A stretch of DNA of 64,000 nt from Sphaerospermopsis torques-reginae ITEP-024 (GCF_019598945.1 NZ_CP080598.1:2480001-2544000); one strand, 5' to 3'; numbered from the stretch's first letter, positions 28,096-39,163 are shown. Translations and numbers: made by a program. The notes: generated by a model from the sequence alone, not told the origin.

Positions 28096-30021
28096 CTAAA
28101 CATCCATTTCCGCTAACTCTAACCAGCGTTCTGTGGCCACATCTATAGCTTGCTTGAGTGTTTCTACCTGTTCATATAACTTTTGTACTTGGCTATAATT
28201 TCCCGGCGGCACATTTGCTAACGCTTTTTCTGTCTCTGCTTTTTCTGTTTCTAATTGGGCAATTTTACCTTCTAACTGCTCAAATTCTCGTTTTTCCCAG
28301 TTAGACAAACGCCGACGTTTTTTAGTTTCTGTTTCTGGAGTTGGTGTTTTTTCCTCGGTGGTATTTTTCGCCTTTTCTTTACTATTAACTGCTTCCTGTT
28401 GTGCAGTTTCTTCGGCTTTTTTGTAATCTAAATAAACTGAATAATTCCCTGGATACTGTCGTAAATTCCCACCTTCTTCTAGTGCAAAAATAGTATCTAC
28501 AGTGCGATCTAAAAAATACCGATCATGGGAAACTACAATTACACAGCCAGCAAAATCTTCTAAATATTCTTCCAAAACTGCTAACGTTTGCACATCCAAA
28601 TCATTAGTCGGTTCATCTAAAATTAAAACATTGGGCGCGCTAATCAGCAATCGTAACAGAAATAAACGCCGTTTTTCTCCCCCAGAAAGTTTGTAAATGG
28701 GTGCATATTGCTGATTTCCAGGAAATAAAAACCTCTCTAACATTTGGGAAGCAGTAATTTTTGTGCCGTCAGCAATTTTGATAAATTCTCCTTCTTCCTT
28801 AACGTAATCAATTACGCGCTGATCTTCATTTACTGCTGATAGTAATTCTTCAGAATGTTGATCAAAATAAGCAATATGTATTGTACTACCAATTTCTACA
28901 GTACCGCTATCTGGGGGAATGCGTCCGGTGATAATATTCATTAAAGTTGATTTACCAGCACCGTTACCACCAATAATCCCGATTCTATCTTCGGGACTAA
29001 ATTCATAAGTAAAATCATTAATTAAGGTTCTATCATTGTAAGCTTTAGTAATGTTATTGAGTTCAATAACTTTTTTACCAATACGTCTGCTAACTGTAGA
29101 AATATCAACCTTACCCTGAGCTTGTTTAAACTCAGTTTCGCGCATTGCTTGAATACGTTGAATCCGGGCTTTTTGTTTGGTACTTCTGGCTTTTGGTCCT
29201 CTCTTTAACCATTCTAATTCTCGTCGTAATACACCTTGATGTTTACGTTGACTACTGACAGCAGATTCTTCTGTTAAAGCTTTCTTTTCTAAATAATAGG
29301 AATAATTACCGGAATAGGTGTAAATATCACCTCTATCAATTTCGATAATTCTATTAGTAACTTTATCCAAAAAATAGCGGTCGTGAGTAATGAGAAATAA
29401 TGCACCACGAAAGCGATTTAAATAACTTTGTAACCATTCCACAGATAAAGCATCCAGATGGTTTGTAGGTTCATCCATCAATAATACATCTGGTTCAGCT
29501 AACAAAGCTGTTGCTAGTGCTATCCGCTTTCTATAACCTCCTGATAATGTGCCAACTTTCACATCAAAGTCAGCAATTCCTAATTTTGTGAGAATGATTT
29601 TAGCATTTGTTTCTAATTCCCATGCACCAGTAATGTCCATTTGGTGCATAACATGAGATAAGCGAGACATTAATCCAGAATCTTCTGGATAATGAGCTAA
29701 TTTATCCGTTAGTTCTTCATATTCCCGGACTAAATTTGTATGCTCACCACTATCAGCAAATATCTGTTCTAAAACTGTGTGATTTTCATCTAAGTCTGGT
29801 TGTTGAGGTAAGTAAATAATTTTAGCACCAGAGTTAGTTAAAATTTGTCCGCCATCAATTGATTCTAGTCCGGCTATCATTTTTAATAAAGTTGATTTGC
29901 CAGAACCGTTAGTACCAATTAAACCAACTTTATCAGTAGCATCAATGCTAAATGTGGCATCTTTTAATATTTCTTTGATACCAAAATCTTTTTTAACTGA
30001 TTGTAATGTAATAAGGGTCAT
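28096..30021 (-). CDS. uup: ABC-F family ATPase, Uup type
   Basis: The 641 residues hold two ABC domains and no membrane segment. Domain 1 has GTNGSGKST, LSGGYRKRIALATALL and DEPTNHLD; domain 2 has GGNGAGKST, LSGGEKRRLFLLRLL and DEPTNDLD. Between them lies the linker with KRGPKARSTKQKARIQ, typical of Uup. After a charged segment (about 545-575) there is a C-terminal coiled coil (WEKREFEQLEGKIAQLETEK...), which in Uup binds DNA. ABC-F proteins act on the ribosome; Uup affects precise excision of transposons and recovery from stalled states. The repeat-rich setting makes the excision link interesting, but that is inference. The exact subfamily is likely, not certain. Confidence 0.8.
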   Translation of the reverse strand: MTLITLQSVKKDFGIKEILKDATFSIDATDKVGLIGTNGSGKSTLLKMIAGLESIDGGQILTNSGAKIIYLPQQPDLDENHTVLEQIFADSGEHTNLVREYEELTDKLAHYPEDSGLMSRLSHVMHQMDITGAWELETNAKIILTKLGIADFDVKVGTLSGGYRKRIALATALLAEPDVLLMDEPTNHLDALSVEWLQSYLNRFRGALFLITHDRYFLDKVTNRIIEIDRGDIYTYSGNYSYYLEKKALTEESAVSSQRKHQGVLRRELEWLKRGPKARSTKQKARIQRIQAMRETEFKQAQGKVDISTVSRRIGKKVIELNNITKAYNDRTLINDFTYEFSPEDRIGIIGGNGAGKSTLMNIITGRIPPDSGTVEIGSTIHIAYFDQHSEELLSAVNEDQRVIDYVKEEGEFIKIADGTKITASQMLERFLFPGNQQYAPIYKLSGGEKRRLFLLRLLISAPNVLILDEPTNDLDVQTLAVLEEYLEDFAGCVIVVSHDRYFLDRTVDTIFALEEGGNLRQYPGNYSVYLDYKKAEETAQQEAVNSKEKAKNTTEEKTPTPETETKKRRRLSNWEKREFEQLEGKIAQLETEKAETEKALANVPPGNYSQVQKLYEQVETLKQAIDVATERWLELAEMDV

Positions 30022-30139
30022 AAAATTTGGTAATTGGTAATTGGTAATTGGTAATTAGTGATTGGTAATTGGTAATTGGTAATGGGTAATTGGTTACTAT
30101 TACCCCTCTTCCCTGTCACCTGTCACCTGTCACCTGTCA
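30022..30139. repeat. STRR arrays (GGTAATT and CTGTCAC units)
   Basis: About eight GGTAATT heptamers, with GTGATTG variants, are followed by four CTGTCAC heptamers. Together they fill the gap between the DUF1824 gene and the ABC-F gene. Confidence 0.9.
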
Positions 30140-30140
30140 C

Positions 30141-30560
30141 CTATCCAACAAATAAATCAAGGGGTAAATGTCCATACATTTCATTTATTCCACCTTCATA
30201 ATAGGATTGACAAGAAACTAATACACCGCGATGATGTCCGGCGTAGGAATCTAAATAACACAGTCCATTTTTACCGTTTAATTTGATATAAACTGGACCT
30301 TCTGGATGAGGTAAATTATCTGGTGCTTGATAACCGAAAGCGTGAGAATAGGTTTTCATGGCTAAAATTCCCTCTTCCGCTGTATCGGCACAAATGCCTA
30401 AAATTTGATAGTCAGACTGCTTAATAAGCAAAATTATTGCTTCACGGGTTAAGGCTTTTTCTAATGGTTTGAGGACGGGTGCTATATCTAAGCAGTTAAA
30501 TTTGTTGAGGATTTTTTTAGCTTCAGAAATGGTGAGGTTGGTGCGATTAGAAGTTGACAT
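30141..30560 (-). CDS. DUF1824 family protein
   Basis: This 139-residue protein matches my memory of the cyanobacterial DUF1824 family, which has a solved structure but no known function. The signature is the C-terminal half: EEGILAMKTYSHAFGYQAPD, GPVYIKLNGKNGLCYLDSY, AGHHRGVLVSCQS and EMYGHLPLDLF. The N-terminal half is a helix pair (TISEAKKILNKFNCLDIAPVL). No signal peptide or membrane segment. It is upstream of the ABC-F gene on the same strand, but an STRR of over 100 bases separates them, so joint transcription is uncertain. Confidence 0.75.
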   Translation of the reverse strand: MSTSNRTNLTISEAKKILNKFNCLDIAPVLKPLEKALTREAIILLIKQSDYQILGICADTAEEGILAMKTYSHAFGYQAPDNLPHPEGPVYIKLNGKNGLCYLDSYAGHHRGVLVSCQSYYEGGINEMYGHLPLDLFVG

Positions 30561-30917
30561 ATAGCAATTGGATGTGTGAATTTACTTGGCTAGACAGGAA
30601 AAAGGTAAAAGGTAATAGAATTATAGAAGATTAAGGTATATTTCGTGAATTGAAAAATCAAATCTTCATCCTCTATATTTTATAGATGTAAGTAAGCATT
30701 CAGCAGTCAGTAATCAGTAATCAGCTTTTGTTTCTAGTGAGGCTGAGTTAATAAAAATGATGCTCCAGTTTTGTTAAATTACACCAGTGTTAATGATATC
30801 AATTTACAGCCTCTTATTAATGCTTTTCTTCTTTTTTACTCACTCCTGACTCCTGACTCAAGAGGGCAACCACAGGGGGTTGCCCCTACGACTGATTCCT
30901 TGTATTTTTGATACAAA
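30561..30917. other. Gap with a GTAGGGG-type hairpin
   Basis: No gene is visible. It has CAGTCAGTAATCAG-like degenerate heptamers near 30700-30725 and TGACTCC heptamers near 30845. A palindrome AGGGCAACC...GGTTGCCCCT at 30863-30887 runs into CCCCTACGACT, the same border as other small hairpins here. Confidence 0.55.
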
Positions 30918-31766
30918 TCAAGATTGATTTGAGATTTTACCCAAGTTAAAAATAAAGGGAATACTACCTTGGGAATTTTCACCCATAACAAGCACATTTG
31001 GCATTTGTGCGCCTCCTGTTTTCCAAGCTTCAATTGCTTCTTTTTGTAAAACCAATTGCCCTCCTTGAGCTTTGAGAGTTTCTGCTAACAGTCTTTGAGC
31101 TTCGGCTTTACCTTTAGCGCGGTTAATTTCGGCTTGGGCTTCTTGTTCGGCTTCTCTTGCTATATAGACGGCTCTTTGCGCTCGCTGTTCCGCAATTTGT
31201 TTTTCCTCAACTGCTCGCGCAAATTCTGGAGAAAAGGTTAAGTCAACTACGCTCGTATCTAATACGATTATCCCATATTTATCTAAGCGATCGCCTAATG
31301 CTGTATCAAAATCTTCTTTTAATTCACTTCTTTTGGTAATTGCTTCTTCTACTGTACGTTTTGCTGCTGCTATTTTAAATGCTTCCTGGGTTTGGGGCGC
31401 AATAATTTTAGAAACTATATTTTCTAGTGTACCTTGTTTTCTTCTTACTTCCACTACTTGCATCGGATCAAGACGAAAATTAATGGCAAATCTCGCAGTT
31501 AAATTTTGCAAATCTTTGGTAGAACTTTCTGCGGGAACTTCAAATTTCTGCACCGTTAAATCATACACATCTATCACTGAGATAAATGGTGGTTTAAGGT
31601 GAATACCTTCTGTTAAAGCTCCGTCTCTAGCTTTTCCCAAGATGCTGATCACTCCCGCTTGTCCAGGATTAATAATTACAAAGGAATTTAACCCCAAAAT
31701 TACTAATATTGCTGCTATTATTCCTATAATTGAAGTTTGTAAATTTCCAAGTTGTTGATTTTTCAA
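30918..31766 (-). CDS. Prohibitin/SPFH-domain membrane protein (TTG start)
   Basis: I place the start at TTG 31766, giving 282 residues: a perfect AAAGGAGAT lies 8 bases ahead. The ATG 15 codons upstream (31811) lacks a ribosome binding site and would put that Shine-Dalgarno inside the gene. A membrane anchor follows at once (SIIGIIAAILVILGLNSFVI), then the SPFH domain (INPGQAGVISILGK, TEGIHLKPPF, VPAESSTKDLQ, and the coiled helix AEQEAQAEINRAKGKAEAQR). Prohibitins form large ring assemblies in the membrane and steady other membrane proteins, often with FtsH proteases. It is divergent from the ABC exporter. The family call is firm; the bacterial role is not. Confidence 0.88.
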   Translation of the reverse strand: MKNQQLGNLQTSIIGIIAAILVILGLNSFVIINPGQAGVISILGKARDGALTEGIHLKPPFISVIDVYDLTVQKFEVPAESSTKDLQNLTARFAINFRLDPMQVVEVRRKQGTLENIVSKIIAPQTQEAFKIAAAKRTVEEAITKRSELKEDFDTALGDRLDKYGIIVLDTSVVDLTFSPEFARAVEEKQIAEQRAQRAVYIAREAEQEAQAEINRAKGKAEAQRLLAETLKAQGGQLVLQKEAIEAWKTGGAQMPNVLVMGENSQGSIPFIFNLGKISNQS

Positions 31767-32008
31767 GGTTATATCTCCTTTTATATCTGATTTTTGAGTA
31801 AAATAACACAAATTAAGTTAATTAAAACTAATATTTGCCCACTATTTAGATTTTTAATGTCAATCTGCCTGAAAATAACCGACCAATAACTATTTTTAAT
31901 TAGGTTTCTGAAAATACACTGCTAGTAATATAATTCTACTCTTGCTCAGGAAGCAGGATTTATTACCTGATTTATGGTAATATTGGCTGCACGCGATTTT
32001 AAAAGGCT

Positions 32009-33817
32009 GTGGCTACAGGAATCAAATCTTACAAAGCATCAAGAAGGCGTAGGCATTCTGTACATCCTCTGCAACGTCTGTTTGACTATGGACATAAATA
32101 TCAACGACAAATTTGGTTAGCTACTGGTGCTTCTGTCCTCAATAAAGTTTTTGACTTAGCACCACCGGCTTTAATTGGTATTGCGGTGGATGTGGTTGTC
32201 AAACAACAAGATTCTATCATTGCTGGGTTAGGTATTAAAAATATTTCTGGCCAGTTTGCTATTTTATCTTTTCTCACGGTCGTTACTTGGATCTTAGAGT
32301 CATTTTTTGAGTATCGCTATAAGTTACTTTGGCGCAACTTGGGGCAGAATATTCAGCATAATTTACGTCTAGATGCTTATAAACACCTACAAGAATTAGA
32401 ATTAGCTTATTTTGAAGAACGCAGTACGGGTGGTTTAATGTCTATCCTCAATGATGATGTTAACCAACTAGAACGTTTTTTGGATGTGGGCGCAAATGAT
32501 ATTATCCAAGTGATTACAACTATTGTAATTATTAGCAGCACATTTTTTATTTTAGCGCCTGGTGTGGCATGGATGGCAATTTTACCTATGCCCTTTATTC
32601 TAGCGGGTTCGATAGCTTTTCAGAAATTACTTGCTCCCCGCTATGCTAATGTACGGGAAAAGGTAGGTTTACTTAATGGCAGATTATCTAATAATCTGAG
32701 TGGGATTACTACTATCAAAAGTTTTACATCCGAAGATTATGAAGCAGCACGGATAGAATCGGAAAGTAATGCTTATCGGGTTAGTAATGCCCAAGCAATT
32801 GCTTTTTCTGCGGCTTATATTCCCATTATTAGAATGTTTATTTTAGCAGCATTCACAATATTATTAATTTTCGGGGGAATGCAAGTCATAGCAGGTAATC
32901 TAGCCGTTGGTGCTTATAGTTCTTTAGTGTTTTTAGTGCAATTGTTATTGTGGCCTTTAACCAGGTTAGGAGATACTTTTGATTTATATCAAAGGGCAAT
33001 GGCTTCTACTAATCGAGTCATGGATTTGTTAGATACTACCATTGAAATTCATACAGGAAATATTAATTTACCTGTGGAATTGGTGCGGGGTGCAGTAGAA
33101 TTTAAAAATGTGACTTTTGCTTATAAAGATAGACCACCAGTCATTAAAAATTTATCTTTAGAAATTCCAGCAGGAAATACCATTGCTGTTGTGGGTTCAA
33201 CAGGTTCAGGAAAAAGCACATTAGTTAAACTTTTGCTGAGATTTTATGAAGCCCAACATGGTAAAATTACTCTTGATGGTGTGAATTTACAAAGTTTAAA
33301 TTTACGAGATTTACGCCGTTGTATTGGTTTGGTTAGTCAGGATGTGTTTCTGTTTCATGGTACTGTAGCGGAAAATATTGCTTATGGCACATTTGACGCT
33401 TCCCAGGATGATATTATCATGGCGGCGAAAGTAGCAGAAGCCGATGATTTTATTATGCGTTTGCCCCAAGGTTATGAGACAATTGTGGGAGAAAGGGGGC
33501 AAAAGTTATCTGGTGGACAGAAACAACGAATAGCTATAGCTCGTGCAGTTTTGAAAAATCCACCCATTTTGATCTTGGATGAAGCAACATCAGCAGTGGA
33601 TAATGAAACAGAAGCGGCTATTCAGCGTTCTTTAGAAAGGATAACAGTAAATCGGACAACAATTGCGATCGCTCACCGTCTCTCTACCATCCGCAACGCT
33701 GATTGTATTTATGTCATGGAACATGGACAATTAGTAGAATCAGGAACTCATCAACAACTGTTAGAGAAAGATGGCGTTTACACCAATCTCTGGCGTGTAC
33801 AATCCGGGTTAAGATAG
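32009..33817 (+). CDS. ABC exporter, fused membrane and ATPase domains
   Basis: The 602 residues form a half-transporter that would work as a dimer. Residues about 30-320 carry the membrane domain with the typical coupling segment [22 protein letters not shown] and six likely helices. The ATPase follows with GSTGSGKST (Walker A), the Q-loop [33 protein letters not shown] (signature) and [12 protein letters not shown] (Walker B), then the switch His in AIAHRLSTI. This is the MsbA/HlyB-like family; the cargo could be lipid, peptide or polysaccharide. The start is GTG at 32009 with AAAAGG just ahead. It is divergent from the prohibitin gene by about 240 bases. Confidence 0.92.
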   Translation: MATGIKSYKASRRRRHSVHPLQRLFDYGHKYQRQIWLATGASVLNKVFDLAPPALIGIAVDVVVKQQDSIIAGLGIKNISGQFAILSFLTVVTWILESFFEYRYKLLWRNLGQNIQHNLRLDAYKHLQELELAYFEERSTGGLMSILNDDVNQLERFLDVGANDIIQVITTIVIISSTFFILAPGVAWMAILPMPFILAGSIAFQKLLAPRYANVREKVGLLNGRLSNNLSGITTIKSFTSEDYEAARIESESNAYRVSNAQAIAFSAAYIPIIRMFILAAFTILLIFGGMQVIAGNLAVGAYSSLVFLVQLLLWPLTRLGDTFDLYQRAMASTNRVMDLLDTTIEIHTGNINLPVELVRGAVEFKNVTFAYKDRPPVIKNLSLEIPAGNTIAVVGSTGSGKSTLVKLLLRFYEAQHGKITLDGVNLQSLNLRDLRRCIGLVSQDVFLFHGTVAENIAYGTFDASQDDIIMAAKVAEADDFIMRLPQGYETIVGERGQKLSGGQKQRIAIARAVLKNPPILILDEATSAVDNETEAAIQRSLERITVNRTTIAIAHRLSTIRNADCIYVMEHGQLVESGTHQQLLEKDGVYTNLWRVQSGLR

Positions 33818-33958
33818 GTGACAGTTGACAGGTGACAGGTGACAGTGAATAAGCAGGGGAGCAGGGAGCAGGGAGCAGGGGGAGGTTAATTTACCAATTA
33901 CCCATTATGAATTATGAATTACCAATCACCAATTACCAATTACCCATTACCAATCAAT
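33816..33958. repeat. STRR arrays (GGTGACA, GCAGGGA and CAATTAC units)
   Basis: Three blocks lie side by side between the ABC exporter and the ccmS-like gene: GGTGACA (33816-33846), GCAGGGA (about 33855-33882) and CCAATTA/CCATTAC (33890-33958). Confidence 0.9.
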
Positions 33959-33959
33959 T

Positions 33960-34385
33960 ATGTTTAGCAGTGCAAAACCAGAAACAGGGGATACTAAATG
34001 GCGGAGACAATTAGATAAATTTGTCAAAGAAAATCAGCAAGAATTAGCTGCTTTATTTTGGGGATTGTGGTTAGAAAATGGCGATATTCAAGGAACTATT
34101 GGTATTGATCTAAAACCCCAGCCGCATTTTGTTTATTGTCCTAAAGAAGCGGTAGAAAAATTAAATGAGCGAGTGGAAAACCGACTACAGGAACTTCTAG
34201 GAATTATTGATAATAATAAACCGGAAACAGAAGTTTTGATGATTGGGATCGGTAAAGGAGAAATTAAATTAATTCAATTTGCTCCCGAACCAACTCCACA
34301 AAAGTGTTTTGAACAAGTTGGTAAAGATGTGGATAGTTTATTAGACGTATTGGAACAAAAGATGTGTGAACAGTTAGTAATTTAA
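33960..34385 (+). CDS. ccmS: CcmS-like beta-carboxysome assembly protein
   Basis: The protein has 141 residues. From memory it matches the family recently named CcmS, a chaperone that binds the CcmK1 shell protein. Supporting segments are KPETGDTKWRRQLDKFVKEN, QELAALFWGLWLENGD, TIGIDLKPQPHFVYCPKEAV and MIGIGKGEIKLIQF. It is soluble, without signal peptide. The ccmK3-ccmK4 pair lies about 2 kb downstream on the same strand, which supports a carboxysome role, although an unrelated coiled-coil gene and a minus-strand hydrolase lie between. If the naming is wrong, it is still a widely conserved cyanobacterial protein. Confidence 0.6.
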   Translation: MFSSAKPETGDTKWRRQLDKFVKENQQELAALFWGLWLENGDIQGTIGIDLKPQPHFVYCPKEAVEKLNERVENRLQELLGIIDNNKPETEVLMIGIGKGEIKLIQFAPEPTPQKCFEQVGKDVDSLLDVLEQKMCEQLVI

Positions 34386-34471
34386 GATAACGTAAGTATT
34401 CAGCGTTTTCTTAACTTACACAAGTTTCAATAAAAGCAAATTACAGCCTAAATTTGATATTCTTCAGCTAC

Positions 34472-34506
<35 letters not shown>

Positions 34507-34539
34507 ATAAATAATACAATAATCAAATAGGAGAAAATA

Positions 34540-35184
34540 ATGCCTAGAAAACGTCTGACTGAATTATTACAAGAAGAAGCTCAAAAATTTACCCCATCTC
34601 CCGATGAAACTGCGATTGAAGTTACAGCAGAAAAAGTATTAGAAACAGAAGAAACAGCAGAAACCCAAGAAACCGAAATTGCTATATCTGAAGTCACCAC
34701 GGTTAAAACACCCTTGGAAACTACCACTAAACGCGCAAATCCTACTAAAGCAGAATTAGAAATTACCATCAAGAACTTACAGGAATCTTTGGAAAAATAC
34801 CAAAATCAAGAAACTACGCTAAAACAAGAAATCACTGAATTAAAAACCGCATTATCTGAACATAAATCTTTATCAGAAAAATTAGGTAAAGAACTTTATG
34901 AAACTAAAAAAACAGCATTAAAATTAGCTGAATCTAATTCTCAACTCATAGAAGAAAATAATGAACTCAAAAAACAAGCGGTGAAAGAACCTGTGAAAGA
35001 ACCTGTAAAAGAAACAGTAAAAGAACCTGTAAAAGAAATCGTCAAACAACCTAGAAAAGAAAATGGTAAATCTTTAGCTGTTAATCCCAGAAAATCCTAC
35101 AAACCACCGGAAATTGTTGTAGAAAAATCTAAACCAGATACAAAGAAAGATGATTTTGCTAATAATACTTGGTTGTATGATTAG
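34540..35184 (+). CDS. Coiled-coil protein with VKEPVKE repeats, function unknown
   Basis: I do not recognise this 214-residue protein. The start is well supported (AATAGGAGAAAATA then ATG). Residues 1-75 are acidic and Thr/Glu-rich after the opening MPRKRLTELLQEEAQKF. Residues about 76-148 form a coiled coil (IKNLQESLEKYQNQETTLKQ...). Then comes a run of about five VKEPVKE-type repeats (150-172), rich in Pro, Lys and Glu, which looks like a stiff or low-complexity spacer. The last 40 residues are basic and end DDFANNTWLYD, a conserved-looking short motif that might dock onto a partner. It lies between the CcmS-like gene and ccmK3-ccmK4; a role in carboxysomes is only a guess. Confidence 0.7.
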   Translation: MPRKRLTELLQEEAQKFTPSPDETAIEVTAEKVLETEETAETQETEIAISEVTTVKTPLETTTKRANPTKAELEITIKNLQESLEKYQNQETTLKQEITELKTALSEHKSLSEKLGKELYETKKTALKLAESNSQLIEENNELKKQAVKEPVKEPVKETVKEPVKEIVKQPRKENGKSLAVNPRKSYKPPEIVVEKSKPDTKKDDFANNTWLYD

Positions 35185-35270
35185 AATTTAAGCTCCACAT
35201 CCTACCGCCGTTAGCAAGGATTCAGAATACTTTACCCCAAAGAAAATATTTTTAGCTGCTTCTAATTCTT

Positions 35271-36194
<924 letters not shown>

Positions 36195-36315
36195 CAGTTT
36201 ACATCATCTTCACCACCGACTACTGACAAAAATAAAATTTCCCCAAATGAAAAAATGGGGACAAAAGCCTCGTACAATAAATATCACTTATTCTGGATTT
36301 CTGGAGAGTTAAGCC

Positions 36316-36627
36316 ATGCCAATGGCAGTTGGCGTAATCGAAACTTTAGGTTTTCCCGCCGTATTAGCAGCAGCAGACGCAATGGTTAAATCTGCCGCTG
36401 TCACAATCGTATATTATGGTATCGCAGAAAGCGGACGCTTGTTAGTCGCCGTTAGGGGACAGGTGGCCGAAGTTAAAACAGCAGTTGCAGCGGGAATAGC
36501 TTCTGGAGAAGAAGTTTTTGGTGGACAAGTGATCACACATTATATAGTTCCCAATCCCCCGGAAAATGTGGAAACGATTTTACCCATCCACTTCACTTCC
36601 AAATCTGAACCTTTTCGCATCTTCTAG
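36316..36627 (+). CDS. ccmK3: Carboxysome shell protein CcmK3
   Basis: This single BMC-domain shell protein is 103 residues: [29 protein letters not shown], the pore loop region with AESGR in place of the usual KIGSGR, and HYIVPNPPENVETILPI. The altered pore and the short C-terminus mark it as CcmK3 rather than CcmK1/K2. CcmK3 does not form stable hexamers alone; it mixes with CcmK4, so the pair tunes the permeability of the shell. ATG with CTGGAGAG ahead. ccmK4 starts 59 bases downstream, behind its own ribosome binding site, giving a two-gene operon apart from the main ccm cluster. Confidence 0.85.
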   Translation: MPMAVGVIETLGFPAVLAAADAMVKSAAVTIVYYGIAESGRLLVAVRGQVAEVKTAVAAGIASGEEVFGGQVITHYIVPNPPENVETILPIHFTSKSEPFRIF

Positions 36628-36686
36628 GCAAGTTTGCTATCAAAATAACTTGTAGCAGATAATTTTATTCATAAAGGAGATTAATA

Positions 36687-37037
36687 ATGTCACTACAGGC
36701 CGTTGGATCATTAGAAACAAAGGGTTTTCCCGCAGTCCTAGCAGCAGCAGACGCGATGGTAAAAGCTGGACGAGTTACCTTAGTAGGTTATATCCGAGTA
36801 GGTAGCGCCCGGTTTACAGTGAATATTCGCGGTGATGTTTCTGAAGTTAAAACCGCTATGGCCGCTGGTGTGGAAGCAGCAGAAAACGTCTATGGTGGTA
36901 CTTTAGAATCTTGGGTGATCATTCCCCGTCCCCATGAAAACGTGGAAGCTGTTCTACCCATCGCTTACACAGATGAAGTTCAGCAGTATCGAGACTCTGT
37001 AGAAAATCCCATTGTCAGATCATCCAGCGGTAGATAA
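36687..37037 (+). CDS. ccmK4: Carboxysome shell protein CcmK4
   Basis: The BMC-domain shell protein has 116 residues: [40 protein letters not shown] (pore loop RVGSAR, the CcmK4 type), then [20 protein letters not shown] and [19 protein letters not shown]. The C-terminal tail of about 20 residues ([19 protein letters not shown]) is typical of CcmK4. AAAGGAG stands 8 bases ahead of the ATG. It forms hexamers alone or mixed with CcmK3. It is the second gene of the pair. Confidence 0.9.
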   Translation: MSLQAVGSLETKGFPAVLAAADAMVKAGRVTLVGYIRVGSARFTVNIRGDVSEVKTAMAAGVEAAENVYGGTLESWVIIPRPHENVEAVLPIAYTDEVQQYRDSVENPIVRSSSGR

Positions 37038-37050
37038 ATACAGGGAAAAG

Positions 37051-37080
37051 GTGACAGGTGACAGGTGACAGGTGACAGGA
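37051..37080. repeat. STRR array, unit GGTGACA
   Basis: Four perfect tandem GGTGACA heptamers lie 14 bases after the ccmK4 stop. Confidence 0.92.
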
Positions 37081-37938
37081 AGAAAAAGATTCTCCCCCAA
37101 TCCTACACCCTACACCCCACACCCGATAATTGACTACGGACTAATAGCTATGTATTCAAAAGCAATAAATTTTTAGTTCTCTTACTGCCATAGCCAGAAA
37201 GAATTACTTAAACTCGGTGATCTCAGTCACAATACCCTTATAGGCTATTTATAGTAATATTCTGAATACTGAATTGAGTAGGAGTTCTGCCCTGTTCTGC
37301 CCTTTTACCAAAGTAGCTCCTGACTTTTGTAAAGAAATGATATTTGGATACAAAAATCTAAAGCTTTGATTAATTTTACTCAATAGTTTGCCTGGGGAGA
37401 AATAATTGTAATTGTGAGCATATCCAAATAATCTTTGTTTTTATGAAAGATGTGTAAACAGCAAAACTACTTTACTTTTCTGACTTGACTTTTCTTATTG
37501 TCTAATAAATATCAAGACTTGTAAAGAAGTGAACGCAAAAATAACTAAAGAAAGCTGAAACTTAGACAGGTTAATTTTCGTCAGAGACTCATAATTAATC
37601 TTTTTTACCTTTGGAAGTAAGCATTCAGCCGTTAGCCGTCAGTCGTCAGCAAAAGTAACAAAGAACACAAATATCAGCCTGTGAATTTCTCTGCTCAAAG
37701 CCTGGTAATCTAGTAAAATTATGATTTTATTAACAACCAGTCTATTTACATCTGAAAGCTGATTACTGATTACTGATAGCTGAATACTTACCTTTGGACT
37801 AACAAAGTGAAATACCTAAACTAAAAATTCAGCTTTCTGATCAAAAATCAATCAGCAAGATTTTTTGAGAAGTAGTTTGCGTATTTTGAGAACAAGGGCA
37901 GCTATTGGTTAGTAATTTAAGTGGGTATAGGGGTTGTG
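37081..37938. other. Gene-free region of about 860 bases
   Basis: I see no supported gene or RNA. It is A+T-rich with scattered degenerate heptamers, such as AGCCGTTAGCCGTCAGTCG near 37629-37648 and CTGATTACTGATTACTGATAG near 37757-37777. The last part should hold the promoter of the HetZ-related gene. Confidence 0.5.
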
Positions 37939-39120
37939 ATGCAAACTTTAAAGCGGAGTTTCGAGGAGCGCAATCTCACTATGGAAACGGAAGCGGCCAA
38001 CTTAGCGCAATATTGGCAAAAGCGACTCGCTGCTGAATGTCCAGAACAAAGTGAGGGCGCTAGACACAGTATTTTGCTTTGGCTTTTGGGATCAGATGTC
38101 AAAAGATTTGATTTACTCACCCCAAAAGAACTGGAAATAGCTAAACAAGCAATGGAATATCGCTGTCGGATTTTACAGCAGCGATATTTGGGAATGGGAC
38201 GAGAACGTGCTTATCGCAACCTAATCAATCGCTTGGGAAGCGTGATGACACTGAGAAATAAAATTCAGACTTGGGTGTCTTTAAGTCGCGATCGCCAGCG
38301 CAGTGTGGTCGATGTATTACAAGAAGTCCTCCAAGAACTGCTGCAAAGTGATTCATATATGCAGCAACAAATGTCTGCAATTGCCGATATCACTACGGAT
38401 AGAAGATTACAGGATACTTTACTATTTGCCAGCCTCGAAGAATATTGTTTGCGTCCGGTACGCAACCAACCCCTCTTAGCTTATCGTTTTGTTAACTACC
38501 TACGACGGGTTCAGCGTGGTGGGCTAACGCAAGTTCCAGCCAACGACTTGATTCGATTGGTTTCTGATGAAGTGCTGACAGAAGATACAGATAACCCCCT
38601 GAACTTGGTAGATAATCAGGCGATCGCCCAATATCAAGAAGCACAAAAATTAGAAGAGCAACAATCACTACGTCAAGCTGTATATCAAGAATTTGCCCAA
38701 TACTTACTGGAAAATCTGGGACAAACCGCAGTAGATTGGCTGCAATTATACCTCCAAGGCAAAACTCAAGAAGAGATTGCCAAAAAACTCAATAAGCCAA
38801 TTAAGGAAGTATATCGACTGCGTGAAAAAATTAGCTACCATGCTGTCCGCGTTTTTGCCATCAAAGGTCAATCAGAACTGGTAGAAAGCTGGCTCTCAAT
38901 TTCCTTACAAGAACACAATTTCGGTTTAACACCAAACCAATGGCAGCAGTTGGAAGAAAAAGTCACCAATCTGGGCAGACAGATTCTCCAGTTACGCAGA
39001 GCCGGTCACTCTATAGAAGCAATAGCCCAAAATTTACAACTCAAAACCCATCAGGTTATGGGTGAATGGACTAAAGTCTATCTGGCTGCTCAAACTTTAA
39101 GAACAAAAGATTCTCTTTAA
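37939..39120 (+). CDS. HetZ-related protein (HetZ-related protein 2 type)
   Basis: From the ATG at 37939 the protein has 393 residues; an in-frame GTG six codons earlier is possible. I recognise the pattern from a cyanobacterial family annotated as HetZ-related protein 2: SILLWLLGSDVKRFDLLTP, MEYRCRILQQRYLGMGRERA, YRNLINRLGSVMTLRNKI, RPVRNQPLLAYRFVNYLRRVQRGG. A sigma-like helix-turn-helix lies near 275-310 (YLQGKTQEEIAKKLNKPIKE, VYRLREKIS), and a second at the end (AGHSIEAIAQNLQLKTH). True HetZ acts early in heterocyst differentiation; this relative occurs more widely and its role is unproven. DNA binding is inferred from the two HTH-like segments. Confidence 0.6.
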   Translation: MQTLKRSFEERNLTMETEAANLAQYWQKRLAAECPEQSEGARHSILLWLLGSDVKRFDLLTPKELEIAKQAMEYRCRILQQRYLGMGRERAYRNLINRLGSVMTLRNKIQTWVSLSRDRQRSVVDVLQEVLQELLQSDSYMQQQMSAIADITTDRRLQDTLLFASLEEYCLRPVRNQPLLAYRFVNYLRRVQRGGLTQVPANDLIRLVSDEVLTEDTDNPLNLVDNQAIAQYQEAQKLEEQQSLRQAVYQEFAQYLLENLGQTAVDWLQLYLQGKTQEEIAKKLNKPIKEVYRLREKISYHAVRVFAIKGQSELVESWLSISLQEHNFGLTPNQWQQLEEKVTNLGRQILQLRRAGHSIEAIAQNLQLKTHQVMGEWTKVYLAAQTLRTKDSL

Positions 39121-39163
39121 ATTTCGCAACTTTGGGGTGAAATCTTCATCAGGCATAAGGCAA

